A stretch of DNA of 64,000 bases, taken from NCBI RefSeq assembly GCF_000218545.1, contig NC_015671.1:1984001-2048000 (forward strand). Reading direction: 5' to 3'. This document shows positions 53,848 to 62,878 of this stretch, one piece after another; the first letter of the stretch is position 1; every line of letters begins with the position of its first letter. A program made the translations under genes and the position numbers. The notes under the pieces are model-generated. The model did not search any database and was not told where the DNA came from. It saw only the letters and a program-made list of their open reading frames with translations. Source of the stretch: Cellulomonas gilvus ATCC 13127. GTDB taxonomy: Bacteria > Actinomycetota > Actinomycetes > Actinomycetales > Cellulomonadaceae.

Positions 53848-55128
53848 GCCCAGCATGACGAAGCCGCCCTGGCCGTCGCGGGCGCCCAGGTGGATGTTGG
53901 ACAGCAGCCCGCCGCGCCGACCCGACCCCCGCTCCACCGCGAGCACCACCAGGTCGAGGGTGTGGCGCGGCTTGACCTTGACCCAGCCCGCGCCGCGCCG
54001 GCCCGCCTCGTACGGGGAGCCCGCCGCCTTGACGACCACGCCCTCGTGCCCGGCCGTGAGCACGGCGCGGGCGTGCGCCTCGGCCGCTGCCGGGTCCGCG
54101 GTCACGACGCGGTCGACGGTGAGGTCCGGGTGGGCGACGAGCAGCGCGTCCAGCGCGGCGATGCGCGCCGTCAGCGGTTCGTCGAGCAGGTCGGCGCCGT
54201 CCAGGTGCAGGCAGTCGAACAGGAACGGGCGCAGGCGGTGCGTGGCGGCCAGCTGGGCGTCACCGCTCGCCGCGCGCGCGGCGGTGTCCTGGAACGGCAC
54301 GGGGCGGCCCGCGTCGTCGGTGACCAGCGCCTCGCCGTCCAGGACCAGCGTGCGCGCGGGGAGCGTGCGCACCACCGTGACGATCTCCGGGACGCGCGCC
54401 GTGATGTCGTCCAGGCTGCGGGTGAACACGCGCACGTCGTCGCCGTCGCGGTGCACCTGGATGCGGATGCCGTCGAGCTTGGCGTCGACGACCGCGGGGC
54501 CCGGACCGACCGCGGCGAGCGCGCCGGCCACGTCGGGTGCCGACTGCGCGAGCATGGGGCGCACGGGCCGGCCCACCTGCAGGCCGAATGCCGCGAGGCG
54601 CTCCAGCGCGTCCTCGGGACCGGCGGCAGCGAGCGCCGCCTGCGCCACGGGCTCGGTGGCGCCCGCGAGCATGGCCGCGCGCCGCACAGCCTCGGGTGGG
54701 ACGCCCGCGGCCTGCGCGACCGCGTCCAGGAGCAACGCGTCGAGCGCACCCTGCCGCAGCTCGCCCGCGACGAGCCGCACCAGGAAGCGCTGCTCGTCGG
54801 ACGTGGCGGCACCGAACAGCGCGGCCACCTCGGCGGCCCGCGCCGTGCCCGAGCCGGGGCCCGCGAGCGCGGACATGCGCTCGAACGCCGCATCGACCTC
54901 GCCCACGGTGAGGTGCGGCTCGTCGGCCGACGGGGGCAGGGTCTGCAGCGACCGCCAGCCGAGGCCCGTGCGTCGCTGCCGCAGCTCGCCGGCCAGGTGG
55001 CGCGCGACCACGGGCACGTCGTCCGGTCCGGTGCGGCGCAGCAGGTCCACCAGGAGCGCGCGCTTGGCCAGTCGCGAGCGGGTCGCCGCGACGGCGGTGG
55101 ACGTGGCGACGACGTCGGCCAGGAGCAT
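53527..55128 (-). CDS. lig: ATP-dependent DNA ligase (LigB type), hybrid C-terminus
   Basis: A 533-residue ATP-dependent ligase of the actinobacterial LigB type. The N-terminal helical DNA-binding domain covers about residues 1-190; the adenylation domain has motif I VDAKLDGIR with the nucleophile Lys near 216, LDGEALV (motif III), EGVVVK (motif IV) and WVKVKP (motif V). The OB-fold follows. After MLGKT the frame enters the insertion: 12 extra residues (LKDSYESGWTMV) then GKTFKGMSDEML and an imported end. The core is native, high GC; the end is imported, lower GC. GGGAGGAT precedes ATG 55128. Activity is probably kept, as all motifs are intact. Confidence 0.9.
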   Translation of the reverse strand: MLLADVVATSTAVAATRSRLAKRALLVDLLRRTGPDDVPVVARHLAGELRQRRTGLGWRSLQTLPPSADEPHLTVGEVDAAFERMSALAGPGSGTARAAEVAALFGAATSDEQRFLVRLVAGELRQGALDALLLDAVAQAAGVPPEAVRRAAMLAGATEPVAQAALAAAGPEDALERLAAFGLQVGRPVRPMLAQSAPDVAGALAAVGPGPAVVDAKLDGIRIQVHRDGDDVRVFTRSLDDITARVPEIVTVVRTLPARTLVLDGEALVTDDAGRPVPFQDTAARAASGDAQLAATHRLRPFLFDCLHLDGADLLDEPLTARIAALDALLVAHPDLTVDRVVTADPAAAEAHARAVLTAGHEGVVVKAAGSPYEAGRRGAGWVKVKPRHTLDLVVLAVERGSGRRGGLLSNIHLGARDGQGGFVMLGKTLKDSYESGWTMVGKTFKGMSDEMLAWQTKRFLELETHRESHVVYVRPEQVVEIAFDGVQRSSRYPGGVALRFARVVRYRDDKASGGADTIDTLRSFLGDPSSGS

Positions 55129-55224
55129 GCGGGCATCCTCCCGCCGACCTCCCACACGCGCACGGCCCGGCCCGCGGGACGTTGGTCGGTTGCCGGTGGT
55201 ACGTGCGGGCGGTCGGCTGGAGGC

Positions 55225-55836
55225 ATGCGCGCTCCCTCGCCCCGCCTCGTCGCCGCCCTGGCGGTCTCCGCCGGCGTCGCGCTCCTGCCGCTGGCCCGCA
55301 CGTGGGGGTTGCAGTGGGGCGCGACCGAGGCCGAGCTCGACGCCCCGCTGCCGGGAGACGACATCGTGCCGTCGCCCGGCGTCGTCGCGACCCGGGGCAT
55401 CACGATCGACGCGCCCGCCGAGCAGGTGTGGCCCTGGCTGGTGCAGCTCGGGCAGGGCCGCGGCGGGTTCTACTCCTACGACTGGCTGGAGAACCTCGTC
55501 GGGCTGGGGATCCACTCCGCGCAGCGCATCGAGCCGCGCTGGCAGGAGCTCGCACCGGGCGACGAGGTGCGCCTGGCCCGGTCCGCCGCGCTGGCCGTCA
55601 CCGTCCTGGACCCGCCGCACGCGCTGGTGCTCACCGCACCCGACGCCACGTTCTCCTGGGCGTTCACGCTGCAGCCCGGCCGCTTCCGCACCACACGCCT
55701 CGTCGTGCGCGAGCGGTACGCGACGCCGCAGTGGTGGGCGGCACCCGTGAACGAGGTGGTCGGTGCGGTGAGCACCGTCATGTCCCGCCGCATGCTGATC
55801 GGTATCCGCCAGCGCGCGCAGGCCGCCGCGCACTGA
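55225..55836 (+). CDS. SRPBCC-fold protein with N-terminal membrane helix
   Basis: A 203-residue protein. A hydrophobic N-terminus (RLVAALAVSAGVALLPLA) anchors or exports it. The rest is a START/SRPBCC ligand-binding domain: GITIDAPAEQVWPWLVQLGQGRGGFYSYDWLENLVGLGIHSA is the typical opening, with further strands ending in a C-terminal helix (VNEVVGAVSTVMSRRMLIGIRQRAQ). Similar actinobacterial proteins have unknown ligands. It is divergent from the ligase gene, with no clear -10 at leaderless spacing, and convergent with dnaE2. Confidence 0.78.
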   Translation: MRAPSPRLVAALAVSAGVALLPLARTWGLQWGATEAELDAPLPGDDIVPSPGVVATRGITIDAPAEQVWPWLVQLGQGRGGFYSYDWLENLVGLGIHSAQRIEPRWQELAPGDEVRLARSAALAVTVLDPPHALVLTAPDATFSWAFTLQPGRFRTTRLVVRERYATPQWWAAPVNEVVGAVSTVMSRRMLIGIRQRAQAAAH

Positions 55837-55839
55837 CTC

Positions 55840-55861
55840 CCGGTGACGGTGCGTTCACCGG
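55840..55861. terminator. Hairpin across the dnaE2 stop
   Basis: CCGGTGA and TCACCGG arms (7 bp) with an eight-base loop span the end of dnaE2 and follow the SRPBCC stop by three bases. It may terminate both convergent transcripts. There is no T-run. Confidence 0.4.
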
Positions 55862-58800
55862 AAGTCCCGCGAGCTCGACCGCACCCGCAGCGACAGCGGC
55901 GCCAGGTGCTCGGCCACCAGGTTCGTCGCCCCGTCCTGACGTTCCAGCAGCCCCCGCACGACGAGCGCCTTGCTGGTCCGGGCGGTGCGCCGGAACCGTT
56001 GCCACAGCCCGGGTGAGCACACCACGTTGAGCAGCCCCGTCTCGTCCTCGAGCGACAGGAACGTGACCCCGCCCGCGGTCCCCGGCCGCTGGCGGTGCGT
56101 GACCACGCCCGCGACCGCGATGCGCCGCCCCACCTCGTGCCGGAATGCGGCCTCGACGCGCAGCACGCCCGCGGCGTCCAGGCCGTCGCGGACGAACTGC
56201 GTCGGGTAGGAGTCCACCGAGACCCCGGTGGCCCACACGTCCGCGGTCGCGACCTCGACGTCGCTCAGGCCCGGGAGCGTCGGGGCCTGCACGCCGACGC
56301 TCACACCCGGCAGGGTCTGCGGCCCCTCCTGCGCGAGCGCGCCCGCGGCCCACAGCGCCTCACGCCGGGTGACGCCCAGCCCGTCGAGCGCACCGGCCGT
56401 GGCGAGCGCCTCGAGCTGGGCCGTGGTCAGCTGCACGCGCCGCACCAGGTCCCGCTGGTCGGCGAACGGCCCGCGCGCGGTGCGCTCGTCGACCAGGCGC
56501 TGCGCGAGCTCCTCCCCGATGCCGCGGACCGCGACGAGCCCGAGCCGCACCGCGAGCGAACGTCCCGCCCCGGCGGACGGTGCGGCGGACGCGTCCGACG
56601 AGGCCGCGCCCCGACCGGTGCGGACGCCCGGCCCCGGGGTCGGACCCGTGCCGCTGGGCTGCGGGACCAGCCGCGGCTCACCCCCCTCGGGCGGCGGGCC
56701 GGTCCGCTCGACGCACGCCTGGGCCCGCGAGCGCTGCACGTCCGGGCGCAGCACCTCGACCCCGTGCCGGCGTGCGTCGGCGGCCAGGCTCTGCGGGGAG
56801 TAGAAGCCCATGGGCTGCGCGGCGAGCAGGCCCGCGTAGAACGCCGCCGGGTGGTGCACCTTGAGCCACGCGCTCGCGTAGACCAGGTAGGCGAACGAGT
56901 ACGCGTGCGACTCGGGGAACCCGAAGTCCGCGAACGCCTTGAGCTTGTCGAAGATCTGCTCGCCGATCTCCTGGCTGATGCCGTGCCCGGCCATGCCGCG
57001 CAGCAGCCGGTCCTTGAGCGCGAGCATGCGTTCGGTGGAGCGCTTGGAGCCCATCGCGCGGCGCAGCTGGTCGGCCTCCGCTGGGGTGAAGTCCGCGGCG
57101 TCGATGGCCATCTGCATGAGCTGCTCCTGGAACAGCGGGACGCCGAGCGTGCGCTCGAGCGCGGGCCGGAGCCGCTCGTGCAGGTACGTCACCTTCTGCC
57201 GGCCGTGCGCGCGCTCGATGTACGGGTGCACCGAGTTGCCCTGGATGGGGCCGGGCCGGATGAGCGCGACCTCGATCACGATGTCGTAGAACCGCCGGGG
57301 CTGCAGGCGCGGCAGCGTGCCCATCTGCGCGCGCGACTCCACCTGGAACACCCCGACCGTGTCCGCCGCGGACAGCAGGTCGTAGACCAGCGGGTCCTCC
57401 TGCGGCAGCGCGTGCAGGTCCAGGGCGGGTCCGCCGTGCTCGCCCACGAACCCGAACGCGATCCGCAGCGCCGTGAGCATGCCCAGCCCGAGCAGGTCGA
57501 ACTTCACCAGCCCGGCGTCCGCGCAGTCCTCCTTGTCCCACTGCAGCACCGTGCGCCCGGGCATGCGCGCCCACTCCACGGGGCACACCTCGATCACCGG
57601 CCGGTCGCACATCACCATGCCGCCCGAGTGGATGCCCAGGTGACGCGGCAGGCGCAGGAACCGTTCGGCCAGGTCGATCACGTGCTCCGGGATCTCGCCC
57701 TCGTCGTCCGCGGACGGCGGCAGCCGGACCGGCACCACGTCGTGCCCGTCCGCGGTGGCCATGCCCGGCACCTCCTGCCCCTTGCGGGCCCGTGCGGGCG
57801 GCGCGGGCGTCACGGGACGTCCCGGGTCGGCGCCCCACATGTCCGCGCGCTGCGCCAGCCGCTCGTGGCGTGCGGTGGTCACGGGCCAGGGACCCGCGTG
57901 ACCGTCGTGCGCGCGTGCGGGCCGGCCCGGTGCCGACGGCCCGGACGACGGGGACGACGAGCCCGACGACGACGCGGCCGACGGCGTCGGGGCGTCGCGC
58001 AGGCTCCCCCACCGCTCGATGGACTTGGCCCACGCGTCCTGCTGCCCCACGTCGTACCCCAGGGCCCGCGCCGCGTCACGCACCGCCGAACGCGGCCGGT
58101 AGGAGATCACGTTGGCCACCTGCGCGGCGTGCGTGCGCCCGTGCGTGGCGTAGACGTGCTGGATGACCTCCTCACGGCGCGCCGACTCGATGTCCACGTC
58201 GATGTCCGGCGGCCCGTCCCGCTCGGGGGCCAGGAACCGCTCGAACAGCAGCCCGTGGGCCACGGCGTCCACCGCGGTCACCCGCAGCGCGTAGCAGACC
58301 GCCGAGTTCGCGGCCGATCCCCGGCCCTGCGCCAGGATGCCGTTGCGGCGGCAGAACGCGACCAGGTCGTAGACCACCAGGAAGTAGCCTGCGAACCCGA
58401 GCTCGGTGATGACGCGCAGCTCGTGCTCGAGCTGCGCGTACGCACCGGGCACGCGCTCACGCTCGCGCGGCCCGTACAGCTCGAGCGCGCCCTGCCACAC
58501 CAGCTCGCGCAGCCAGGACGCCTCGGTGTGCCCGTCCGGCACCGGGTACGGCGGCAGCGCGGGCGCCACCAGCGACAGGTCGAACGCGCACTGCGCCGCC
58601 AGGTCCGCCGCGGCGGTCACGGCCTGCGGGTACCGGCGGTGCCGCGCGAGCATCTCGTCGGCCGAGCGCAGGTGCGCACCTGCGGGCGCCAGCCAGCCGT
58701 CCAGGTCGTCGAGCGACGAGCGGGCGCGCACCGCCGCGAGCGCCGCCGCGAGGTCGGCGTCCCGCGGCGTGGCGTGGTGCGCGGCGGTCGTCGCGACGAG

Positions 58801-59499
58801 CGGCAGGCCCGCGTCCCGGGCGAGGGCCGCGAGCGCGTCGGACCGGTCGTCGTCGTACGCGTCCCCCGCGGCGGTCAGCTCGACCGCGACGTTGTCGCGC
58901 CCGAACAGCGCGACGAGCCGGTCCAGCTCACGTGCCGCGGCCTGCGGGCCGCCGGGGGCGACGGGCTGCACGCCCGACGGGTCGCCGCCGGCCAGCGCGC
59001 GGCGGACCGCGCCCTTGCGGCACCCCGTGAGCACCAGCCACTGACCCGCCGCGGTGGCCGCGAGGTCCTCGAGGTCGTACTCCGCGGCCCCCTTGCGCCC
59101 CGTGCGCAGGTGCCCCTCGGCGATCGCCCTCGACAGCGCGCGGTAGCCGTCCGGTCCCCGGGCCAGCACCAGCAGGTGCGTCGAGCGCGGGTCGGGCACG
59201 CCGGTGGGCTCGTCGAGCACGGGCGGGCCCGGTGGCGGCGCCGGCTCCCGGCCGTGCCGGCGCGCGGTCGGCGCCGGCAGGTGGAGCTCGGCCCCGAACA
59301 CGGTCGGCAGGCCCACGCGCCGCGCGGCCTCGGCGAACCGCACCACCCCGTACAGGCCGTCGTGGTCGGTGACCGCGAGCGCCTCGAGGCCCAGGCGGGA
59401 CGCCTCCGCCGCGAGCTCCTCGGGCTGGCTCGCGCCGTCGAGGAAGCTGAACGCCGAATGCGCGTGCAGCTCGGCGTACCGCGGGCCCCGGTCAGTCAT
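55855..59499 (-). CDS. dnaE2: Error-prone DNA polymerase III alpha DnaE2
   Basis: Translesion polymerase of the ImuA-ImuB-DnaE2 SOS mutasome. The 1,214-residue protein has a PHP domain (YAELHAHSAFSFLDGA, VTDHDG), and polymerase motifs QGRGSAANSAVCYAL and PPDIDVDIE with catalytic Asp residues. Later come HHG-type helices and an OB-fold. An approximately 100-residue low-complexity Ser/Pro/Ala insertion near residue 510-600, between SIERWGSLRD and EIPEHVIDLAERF, and a second, 45-residue insertion near 960, make it longer than usual. The start overlaps imuB by eight bases (ATGACTGA). Confidence 0.95.
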   Translation of the reverse strand: MTDRGPRYAELHAHSAFSFLDGASQPEELAAEASRLGLEALAVTDHDGLYGVVRFAEAARRVGLPTVFGAELHLPAPTARRHGREPAPPPGPPVLDEPTGVPDPRSTHLLVLARGPDGYRALSRAIAEGHLRTGRKGAAEYDLEDLAATAAGQWLVLTGCRKGAVRRALAGGDPSGVQPVAPGGPQAAARELDRLVALFGRDNVAVELTAAGDAYDDDRSDALAALARDAGLPLVATTAAHHATPRDADLAAALAAVRARSSLDDLDGWLAPAGAHLRSADEMLARHRRYPQAVTAAADLAAQCAFDLSLVAPALPPYPVPDGHTEASWLRELVWQGALELYGPRERERVPGAYAQLEHELRVITELGFAGYFLVVYDLVAFCRRNGILAQGRGSAANSAVCYALRVTAVDAVAHGLLFERFLAPERDGPPDIDVDIESARREEVIQHVYATHGRTHAAQVANVISYRPRSAVRDAARALGYDVGQQDAWAKSIERWGSLRDAPTPSAASSSGSSSPSSGPSAPGRPARAHDGHAGPWPVTTARHERLAQRADMWGADPGRPVTPAPPARARKGQEVPGMATADGHDVVPVRLPPSADDEGEIPEHVIDLAERFLRLPRHLGIHSGGMVMCDRPVIEVCPVEWARMPGRTVLQWDKEDCADAGLVKFDLLGLGMLTALRIAFGFVGEHGGPALDLHALPQEDPLVYDLLSAADTVGVFQVESRAQMGTLPRLQPRRFYDIVIEVALIRPGPIQGNSVHPYIERAHGRQKVTYLHERLRPALERTLGVPLFQEQLMQMAIDAADFTPAEADQLRRAMGSKRSTERMLALKDRLLRGMAGHGISQEIGEQIFDKLKAFADFGFPESHAYSFAYLVYASAWLKVHHPAAFYAGLLAAQPMGFYSPQSLAADARRHGVEVLRPDVQRSRAQACVERTGPPPEGGEPRLVPQPSGTGPTPGPGVRTGRGAASSDASAAPSAGAGRSLAVRLGLVAVRGIGEELAQRLVDERTARGPFADQRDLVRRVQLTTAQLEALATAGALDGLGVTRREALWAAGALAQEGPQTLPGVSVGVQAPTLPGLSDVEVATADVWATGVSVDSYPTQFVRDGLDAAGVLRVEAAFRHEVGRRIAVAGVVTHRQRPGTAGGVTFLSLEDETGLLNVVCSPGLWQRFRRTARTSKALVVRGLLERQDGATNLVAEHLAPLSLRVRSSSRDFR

Positions 59500-61225
59500 A
59501 GCGGGCCTCGCACGTCCAGCGCGTCGGCGCGTGGTCCGCGGCACCGTGCGCGGCCAGGAGCGCCGCGGGCTCGTCGTCGAACGTGACCTGCACGTGCGCG
59601 GCGATCCCGTGCTGGACGTCTCCCGGCGCTGTCCCCGTCCACCAGCGTCCGGTCAGCGGCCACGGGCCCGCCCAGCCGACCACGCGCGCGCGGCGCGTCC
59701 GCCCGGGTCCCCACACCACCCAGGCGGGGGTCCCGCTCAGGGCGGCGCGCTCGTCCAGGAGCACGGGTGCGCCCGTGTCGTCGCGCACGTCCACCGGTTC
59801 GGGCTCGGGCAGGACCGTCGCGGGCGACGGCTGCGGCAGCCGGCCCGGCCAGGGCCGGTCGAGCGCGCGCACCGCGCTCACCTGCTCGCCCCACGGCTGC
59901 AGGTGCACCTGCTCGCGCACGTCCCGCCCGCCCTGGAGCGTCGCGGTGAGCAGCCCGCCACCCCCGACGATGCTCTGCACCCGGTCCAACGCGCGGTGCG
60001 CACGCAGGTCCCCGCCCGACGGCCCGCCCCAGAGCCTGCCCTGCTCGGCACCCGCGGGGGCGACGTCCAGCGCCGTGACGGACAGTCGCACCAGGGTGAC
60101 GGCCCGCACGTCGTCGTCCGGCACGTGCTCGGGCTGCAGCCACGCGTCGGATGCCGCGGACGTCGGGTCCACGGCGCCCGCGACCCGCGAGCGGCGCGCG
60201 TCGAGCCGGTGCGCGCGGGCGGTGGTGAGCGCCGTGCTGGTCAGCCAGCTCTCGAGCTGCCAGCGGATGCGGTCGGTGATGCGCGCCGGCGTCAGGCCAC
60301 CCCAGCCGCCCAGGTCCGTGCGCCACGTCCGCACCAGGTCCGCGCCCTCGTCGGTGCGCGCCGCGATCTCCAGCCGGCCGCACGTCAGCCCCTGCTCCAG
60401 GAGCATCGCGTGCAGGTCCTCGGCGAGCCGCCGCCCGGCGAACGTCGCGGTGTCCACGCGCTCGACCGGCGGGTCCAGCTCGGTGCTCACCTCCAGGTCC
60501 GCCTCGGGCCGACGGCGCGCGGGCGGGCGCTCGTCGTCCCCGCGCGCGAGCAGGTGCGCCCAGGCGCCGAGCCGGCCGAACCGCGCGTGCACGTCGGCGG
60601 CGGGCAGCGCGACGAGCTGCCCCAGCGTGCGCAGCCCCAGGCGGCCCAGCAGCCCCACGAGCTCGTCGACCTGCCGCGCCGCCTCGTCGGTGACCGCGGC
60701 GAAGCCCAGCTCCGTCAGCGGCCGCCCCGCCAGGTAGGCCGCGGACGTGCCGGGCGGGACGGCGGCACCCGTCCGGGCGGCGACGACCGCCGCGAGCAGC
60801 CCGTCGGCCGTGCCGACCGCGCACTCGTGCCCCGTGCCGCGCGCCACGGCCTCGACCAGCAGCTCCGCGAGCGCGTCCTCCGAGCCGTGGTACCGCGCCG
60901 CGCCGCCCGCGGGCAGCAGGAGCAGGCCAGGGCGGACCACCTCGACACCGGCGACCACCGTCTCCGCCGCGGCCGCGACGGGCTCGAACAGCCGGACGTC
61001 ACGCGCGTCGTCGGCGGGCAGCGGCACCAGCTCGGGGCAGCAGCCCTGTGCCTGCCGCCGTCGCATGCCGCGCCGCACCCCCTCGACGCGCGCGAGCTCG
61101 TTGGCCGCGGTCACACGCTGCCCCACGAGCACCGCCGCGGGCAGATGCGCGGGGACCTCGTGCGCGGTGCTCGCCGCGACCACCGGCCAGTCCGGCACCC
61201 ACAGCACGGTGGTGCGCGTGCTCAT
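59492..61225 (-). CDS. imuB: Y-family polymerase-like mutasome protein ImuB
   Basis: A 577-residue Y-family protein, the hub that links DnaE2 to the sliding clamp. The N-terminal VLWVPDWPVVAA keeps one acidic residue only, and the second catalytic acidic motif is replaced (LLLLPAGGAARYHG), so like known ImuB it should be catalytically inactive. The little-finger domain and a C-terminal tail follow. No obvious clamp-binding motif was identified by eye. It overlaps imuA by four bases (ATGA) and dnaE2 by eight, so the three are coupled. Confidence 0.92.
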   Translation of the reverse strand: MSTRTTVLWVPDWPVVAASTAHEVPAHLPAAVLVGQRVTAANELARVEGVRRGMRRRQAQGCCPELVPLPADDARDVRLFEPVAAAAETVVAGVEVVRPGLLLLPAGGAARYHGSEDALAELLVEAVARGTGHECAVGTADGLLAAVVAARTGAAVPPGTSAAYLAGRPLTELGFAAVTDEAARQVDELVGLLGRLGLRTLGQLVALPAADVHARFGRLGAWAHLLARGDDERPPARRRPEADLEVSTELDPPVERVDTATFAGRRLAEDLHAMLLEQGLTCGRLEIAARTDEGADLVRTWRTDLGGWGGLTPARITDRIRWQLESWLTSTALTTARAHRLDARRSRVAGAVDPTSAASDAWLQPEHVPDDDVRAVTLVRLSVTALDVAPAGAEQGRLWGGPSGGDLRAHRALDRVQSIVGGGGLLTATLQGGRDVREQVHLQPWGEQVSAVRALDRPWPGRLPQPSPATVLPEPEPVDVRDDTGAPVLLDERAALSGTPAWVVWGPGRTRRARVVGWAGPWPLTGRWWTGTAPGDVQHGIAAHVQVTFDDEPAALLAAHGAADHAPTRWTCEARYD

Positions 61226-62283
61226 CCGACGAGCCTGAGCTCGGGCCGCGCGGCGACGACGGGCACCGCCGGGGTGCCCCTGCGCGCGGGATCGACCGGG
61301 TGCCCGGCCGGGGCGGTCAGCGGCAGGTCCACCTCGAGCGTCAGCGGGACGGCCGCGCCGCGCCGGCCGGTGCGGACCACGTTCACCCGGCGCGTGCGCA
61401 GCCGGCCCTCGCCGTCCCCCAGCCCGCTCCAGCCGCCGTGACCGCCCACGGGGCCCGCGGTCAGGACCACGTCCGCACCGGGCCAGGCGACCGTCGCGAG
61501 CAGCACCGCACCGCGTTCGCGTGCGCGCGCGGACAGCCGACGCCGGTCCGCATCGGTCAGCGTGGTGTGCGGGCCCACGACCACGACGTCCATGCCGTCC
61601 ACGAGCGCCCCGAGCACGAGCGCGGCATCGGCCCCCGGGCTGGGGACCACGACCAGTCGCGACAGCTCGACCCCCGACTCCGCGGCCGCGAGCAGGCCGA
61701 GCGCGGGCTGCCCGACGACGGCCGCCCACGCACCGCTCGCGCTCGCCCCGGCCAGCACCGCCATCGCGAGCGACGTGGAGCCGACCACCGCCGTGGTGGC
61801 GCCGCGACGCAGGCCGTCGGGCAGCAGCGGCACCAGGGCGGGCGGCACGGGCAGCGGGGGCCGCTCGGTGGTGAGCAGCGCGGTGGGCAGCGCGTCCGGT
61901 CCGGGGCGCTCCGGCGCCGGGCGGTCGAGCACCAGGTCATCGGGCACGGGAGTCGCGGACACCGGAGCCTCGGACACCGAAGGCTCCGGCACCGGAGGCT
62001 CCGACACCTCGACGAGGGTCGGCTCGCCTCCCTGGCGCGGCACCCTGGGCCGCGGCGACTCAGACCACCGCACCTCGGGCCGCCTCGCCTCGGCCCCGCG
62101 CGCCTCGACGTGCTGCCCCTCGGGCTGCTGCGCCTCGGCGCGCTGCAGGTGGACGCTGCGCGCACCGGTGCGGAGCTCGGCGTGCGCCAGGGCGAGCCGG
62201 GCACGCGCCACCCGCTCCTCCCGCGTCAGCACCTCGACCGCCATGCCCGCCCCTGTGTCCGACTCCAGCCCCGGAGGGCTCAT
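61222..62283 (-). CDS. imuA: RecA-like mutasome protein ImuA
   Basis: A 353-residue RecA-superfamily-related protein, the first gene of the SOS mutasome operon. The N-terminal helical part (to about 130) is variable and Glu/Pro-rich with a repeated VPEPSVSEAPVS pattern. The core (about 150-300) has GATTAVVGSTSLAMAVLAG at the Walker A position without the GKT, as in actinobacterial ImuA', then LVVVPSPGADAALVLGALVDGMDVVVVG. It interacts with ImuB in known systems. Its start codon is 61 bases from the LexA box. Confidence 0.88.
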   Translation of the reverse strand: MSPPGLESDTGAGMAVEVLTREERVARARLALAHAELRTGARSVHLQRAEAQQPEGQHVEARGAEARRPEVRWSESPRPRVPRQGGEPTLVEVSEPPVPEPSVSEAPVSATPVPDDLVLDRPAPERPGPDALPTALLTTERPPLPVPPALVPLLPDGLRRGATTAVVGSTSLAMAVLAGASASGAWAAVVGQPALGLLAAAESGVELSRLVVVPSPGADAALVLGALVDGMDVVVVGPHTTLTDADRRRLSARARERGAVLLATVAWPGADVVLTAGPVGGHGGWSGLGDGEGRLRTRRVNVVRTGRRGAAVPLTLEVDLPLTAPAGHPVDPARRGTPAVPVVAARPELRLVG

Positions 62284-62343
62284 CTGCGCGGACGCCTCTG
62301 ACCTGCGGCGATGCTCTGGCCGACACCGAGAGAGACGTCATGT

Positions 62344-62359
62344 TCGAACGTCTGTTCGA
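62344..62359 (-). promoter_or_regulatory. LexA (SOS) box of the imuA-imuB-dnaE2 operon
   Basis: TCGAACGTCTGTTCGA fits the actinobacterial LexA consensus (TCGAAC-N4-GTTCGA) exactly. It lies 61 bases before imuA and downstream of a candidate promoter, so LexA binding would block transcription until DNA damage. Confidence 0.9.
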
Positions 62360-62366
62360 CATCTCT

Positions 62367-62395
62367 AGTACACGCTCCGCATCGCGTGATGTCAA
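62367..62395 (-). promoter_or_regulatory. Promoter of the imuA operon
   Basis: On the minus strand TTGACA (62395-62390) is a perfect -35. At 17 bases spacing is TGTACT (62372-62367), an imperfect -10. The LexA box begins just downstream, a standard repressor position. Confidence 0.6.
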
Positions 62396-62483
62396 CCTGC
62401 CGTCCGCTCGCAGCGCGCCCACCCGACCCGCCCGGCGTCGTCGACCGGGACCAACGGCCACCCGTCGCGCGCGGCCTACGGCG

Positions 62484-62505
62484 TATGGTTTGACAGATTC
62501 ATCAA
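62484..62505 (+). promoter_or_regulatory. Promoter and candidate operator of arsR-sulP
   Basis: TATGGT (62484-62489) is a -10 candidate, immediately followed by TTGACAGATTCATCAA (62490-62505), a TTGA-N8-TCAA dyad over the expected transcript start, in an AT-rich patch. This placement suits autorepression by the ArsR-type regulator. Confidence 0.45.
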
Positions 62506-62533
62506 GCCGTCAGGCGTCTCCCTGGAGTCCCCC

Positions 62534-62878
62534 GTGCCCCTGCGCGCCCACGGCGTCGACCGCCCCCTGGCCGACGTCAAGGCCGACCTGTTCAAGGCCC
62601 TCGCCCACCCCGTGCGGGTCCGCACGCTCGAGCTGCTGGTCGAGCGCGACCGGCAGGTCGCCGAGCTGCTGACCGAGCTCGGGCTCGAGGCCTCTCACCT
62701 GTCCCAGCACCTCGGGGTGCTCCGCCGCGCCGGCGTGGTGACCGCACGCCGCACGGGCAACGCCGTGCACTACGCGCTGGCCCAGCCCGCGGTCGCGGAC
62801 ATGCTCGCGGCCGCGCGCGCCGTGCTCGTCGACGCCGCCGCCCGCCGGCACGACCTGCTCGCGGAGGACCCGGCATGA
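62534..62878 (+). CDS. ArsR/SmtB-family transcriptional regulator
   Basis: A 114-residue winged-helix repressor. The helix-turn-helix is clear: FKALAHPVRVRTLELLVERDRQVAELLTELGLEASHLSQHLGVLRRAGVVTARRTGNAVHYAL. No Cys residue and no typical metal-binding DxHxx or CVC motif is visible, so it may sense something other than metals. GTG 62534 has GGAG six bases upstream. Its stop overlaps the SulP gene start (ATGA), linking it to anion uptake. Confidence 0.9.
   Translation: MPLRAHGVDRPLADVKADLFKALAHPVRVRTLELLVERDRQVAELLTELGLEASHLSQHLGVLRRAGVVTARRTGNAVHYALAQPAVADMLAAARAVLVDAAARRHDLLAEDPA

Noticed and set aside
56095..59586. An 1,163-codon open frame antisense to dnaE2
   Set aside because: Low-complexity Arg/Val/Gln/His composition and no family resemblance; the sense strand is DnaE2.
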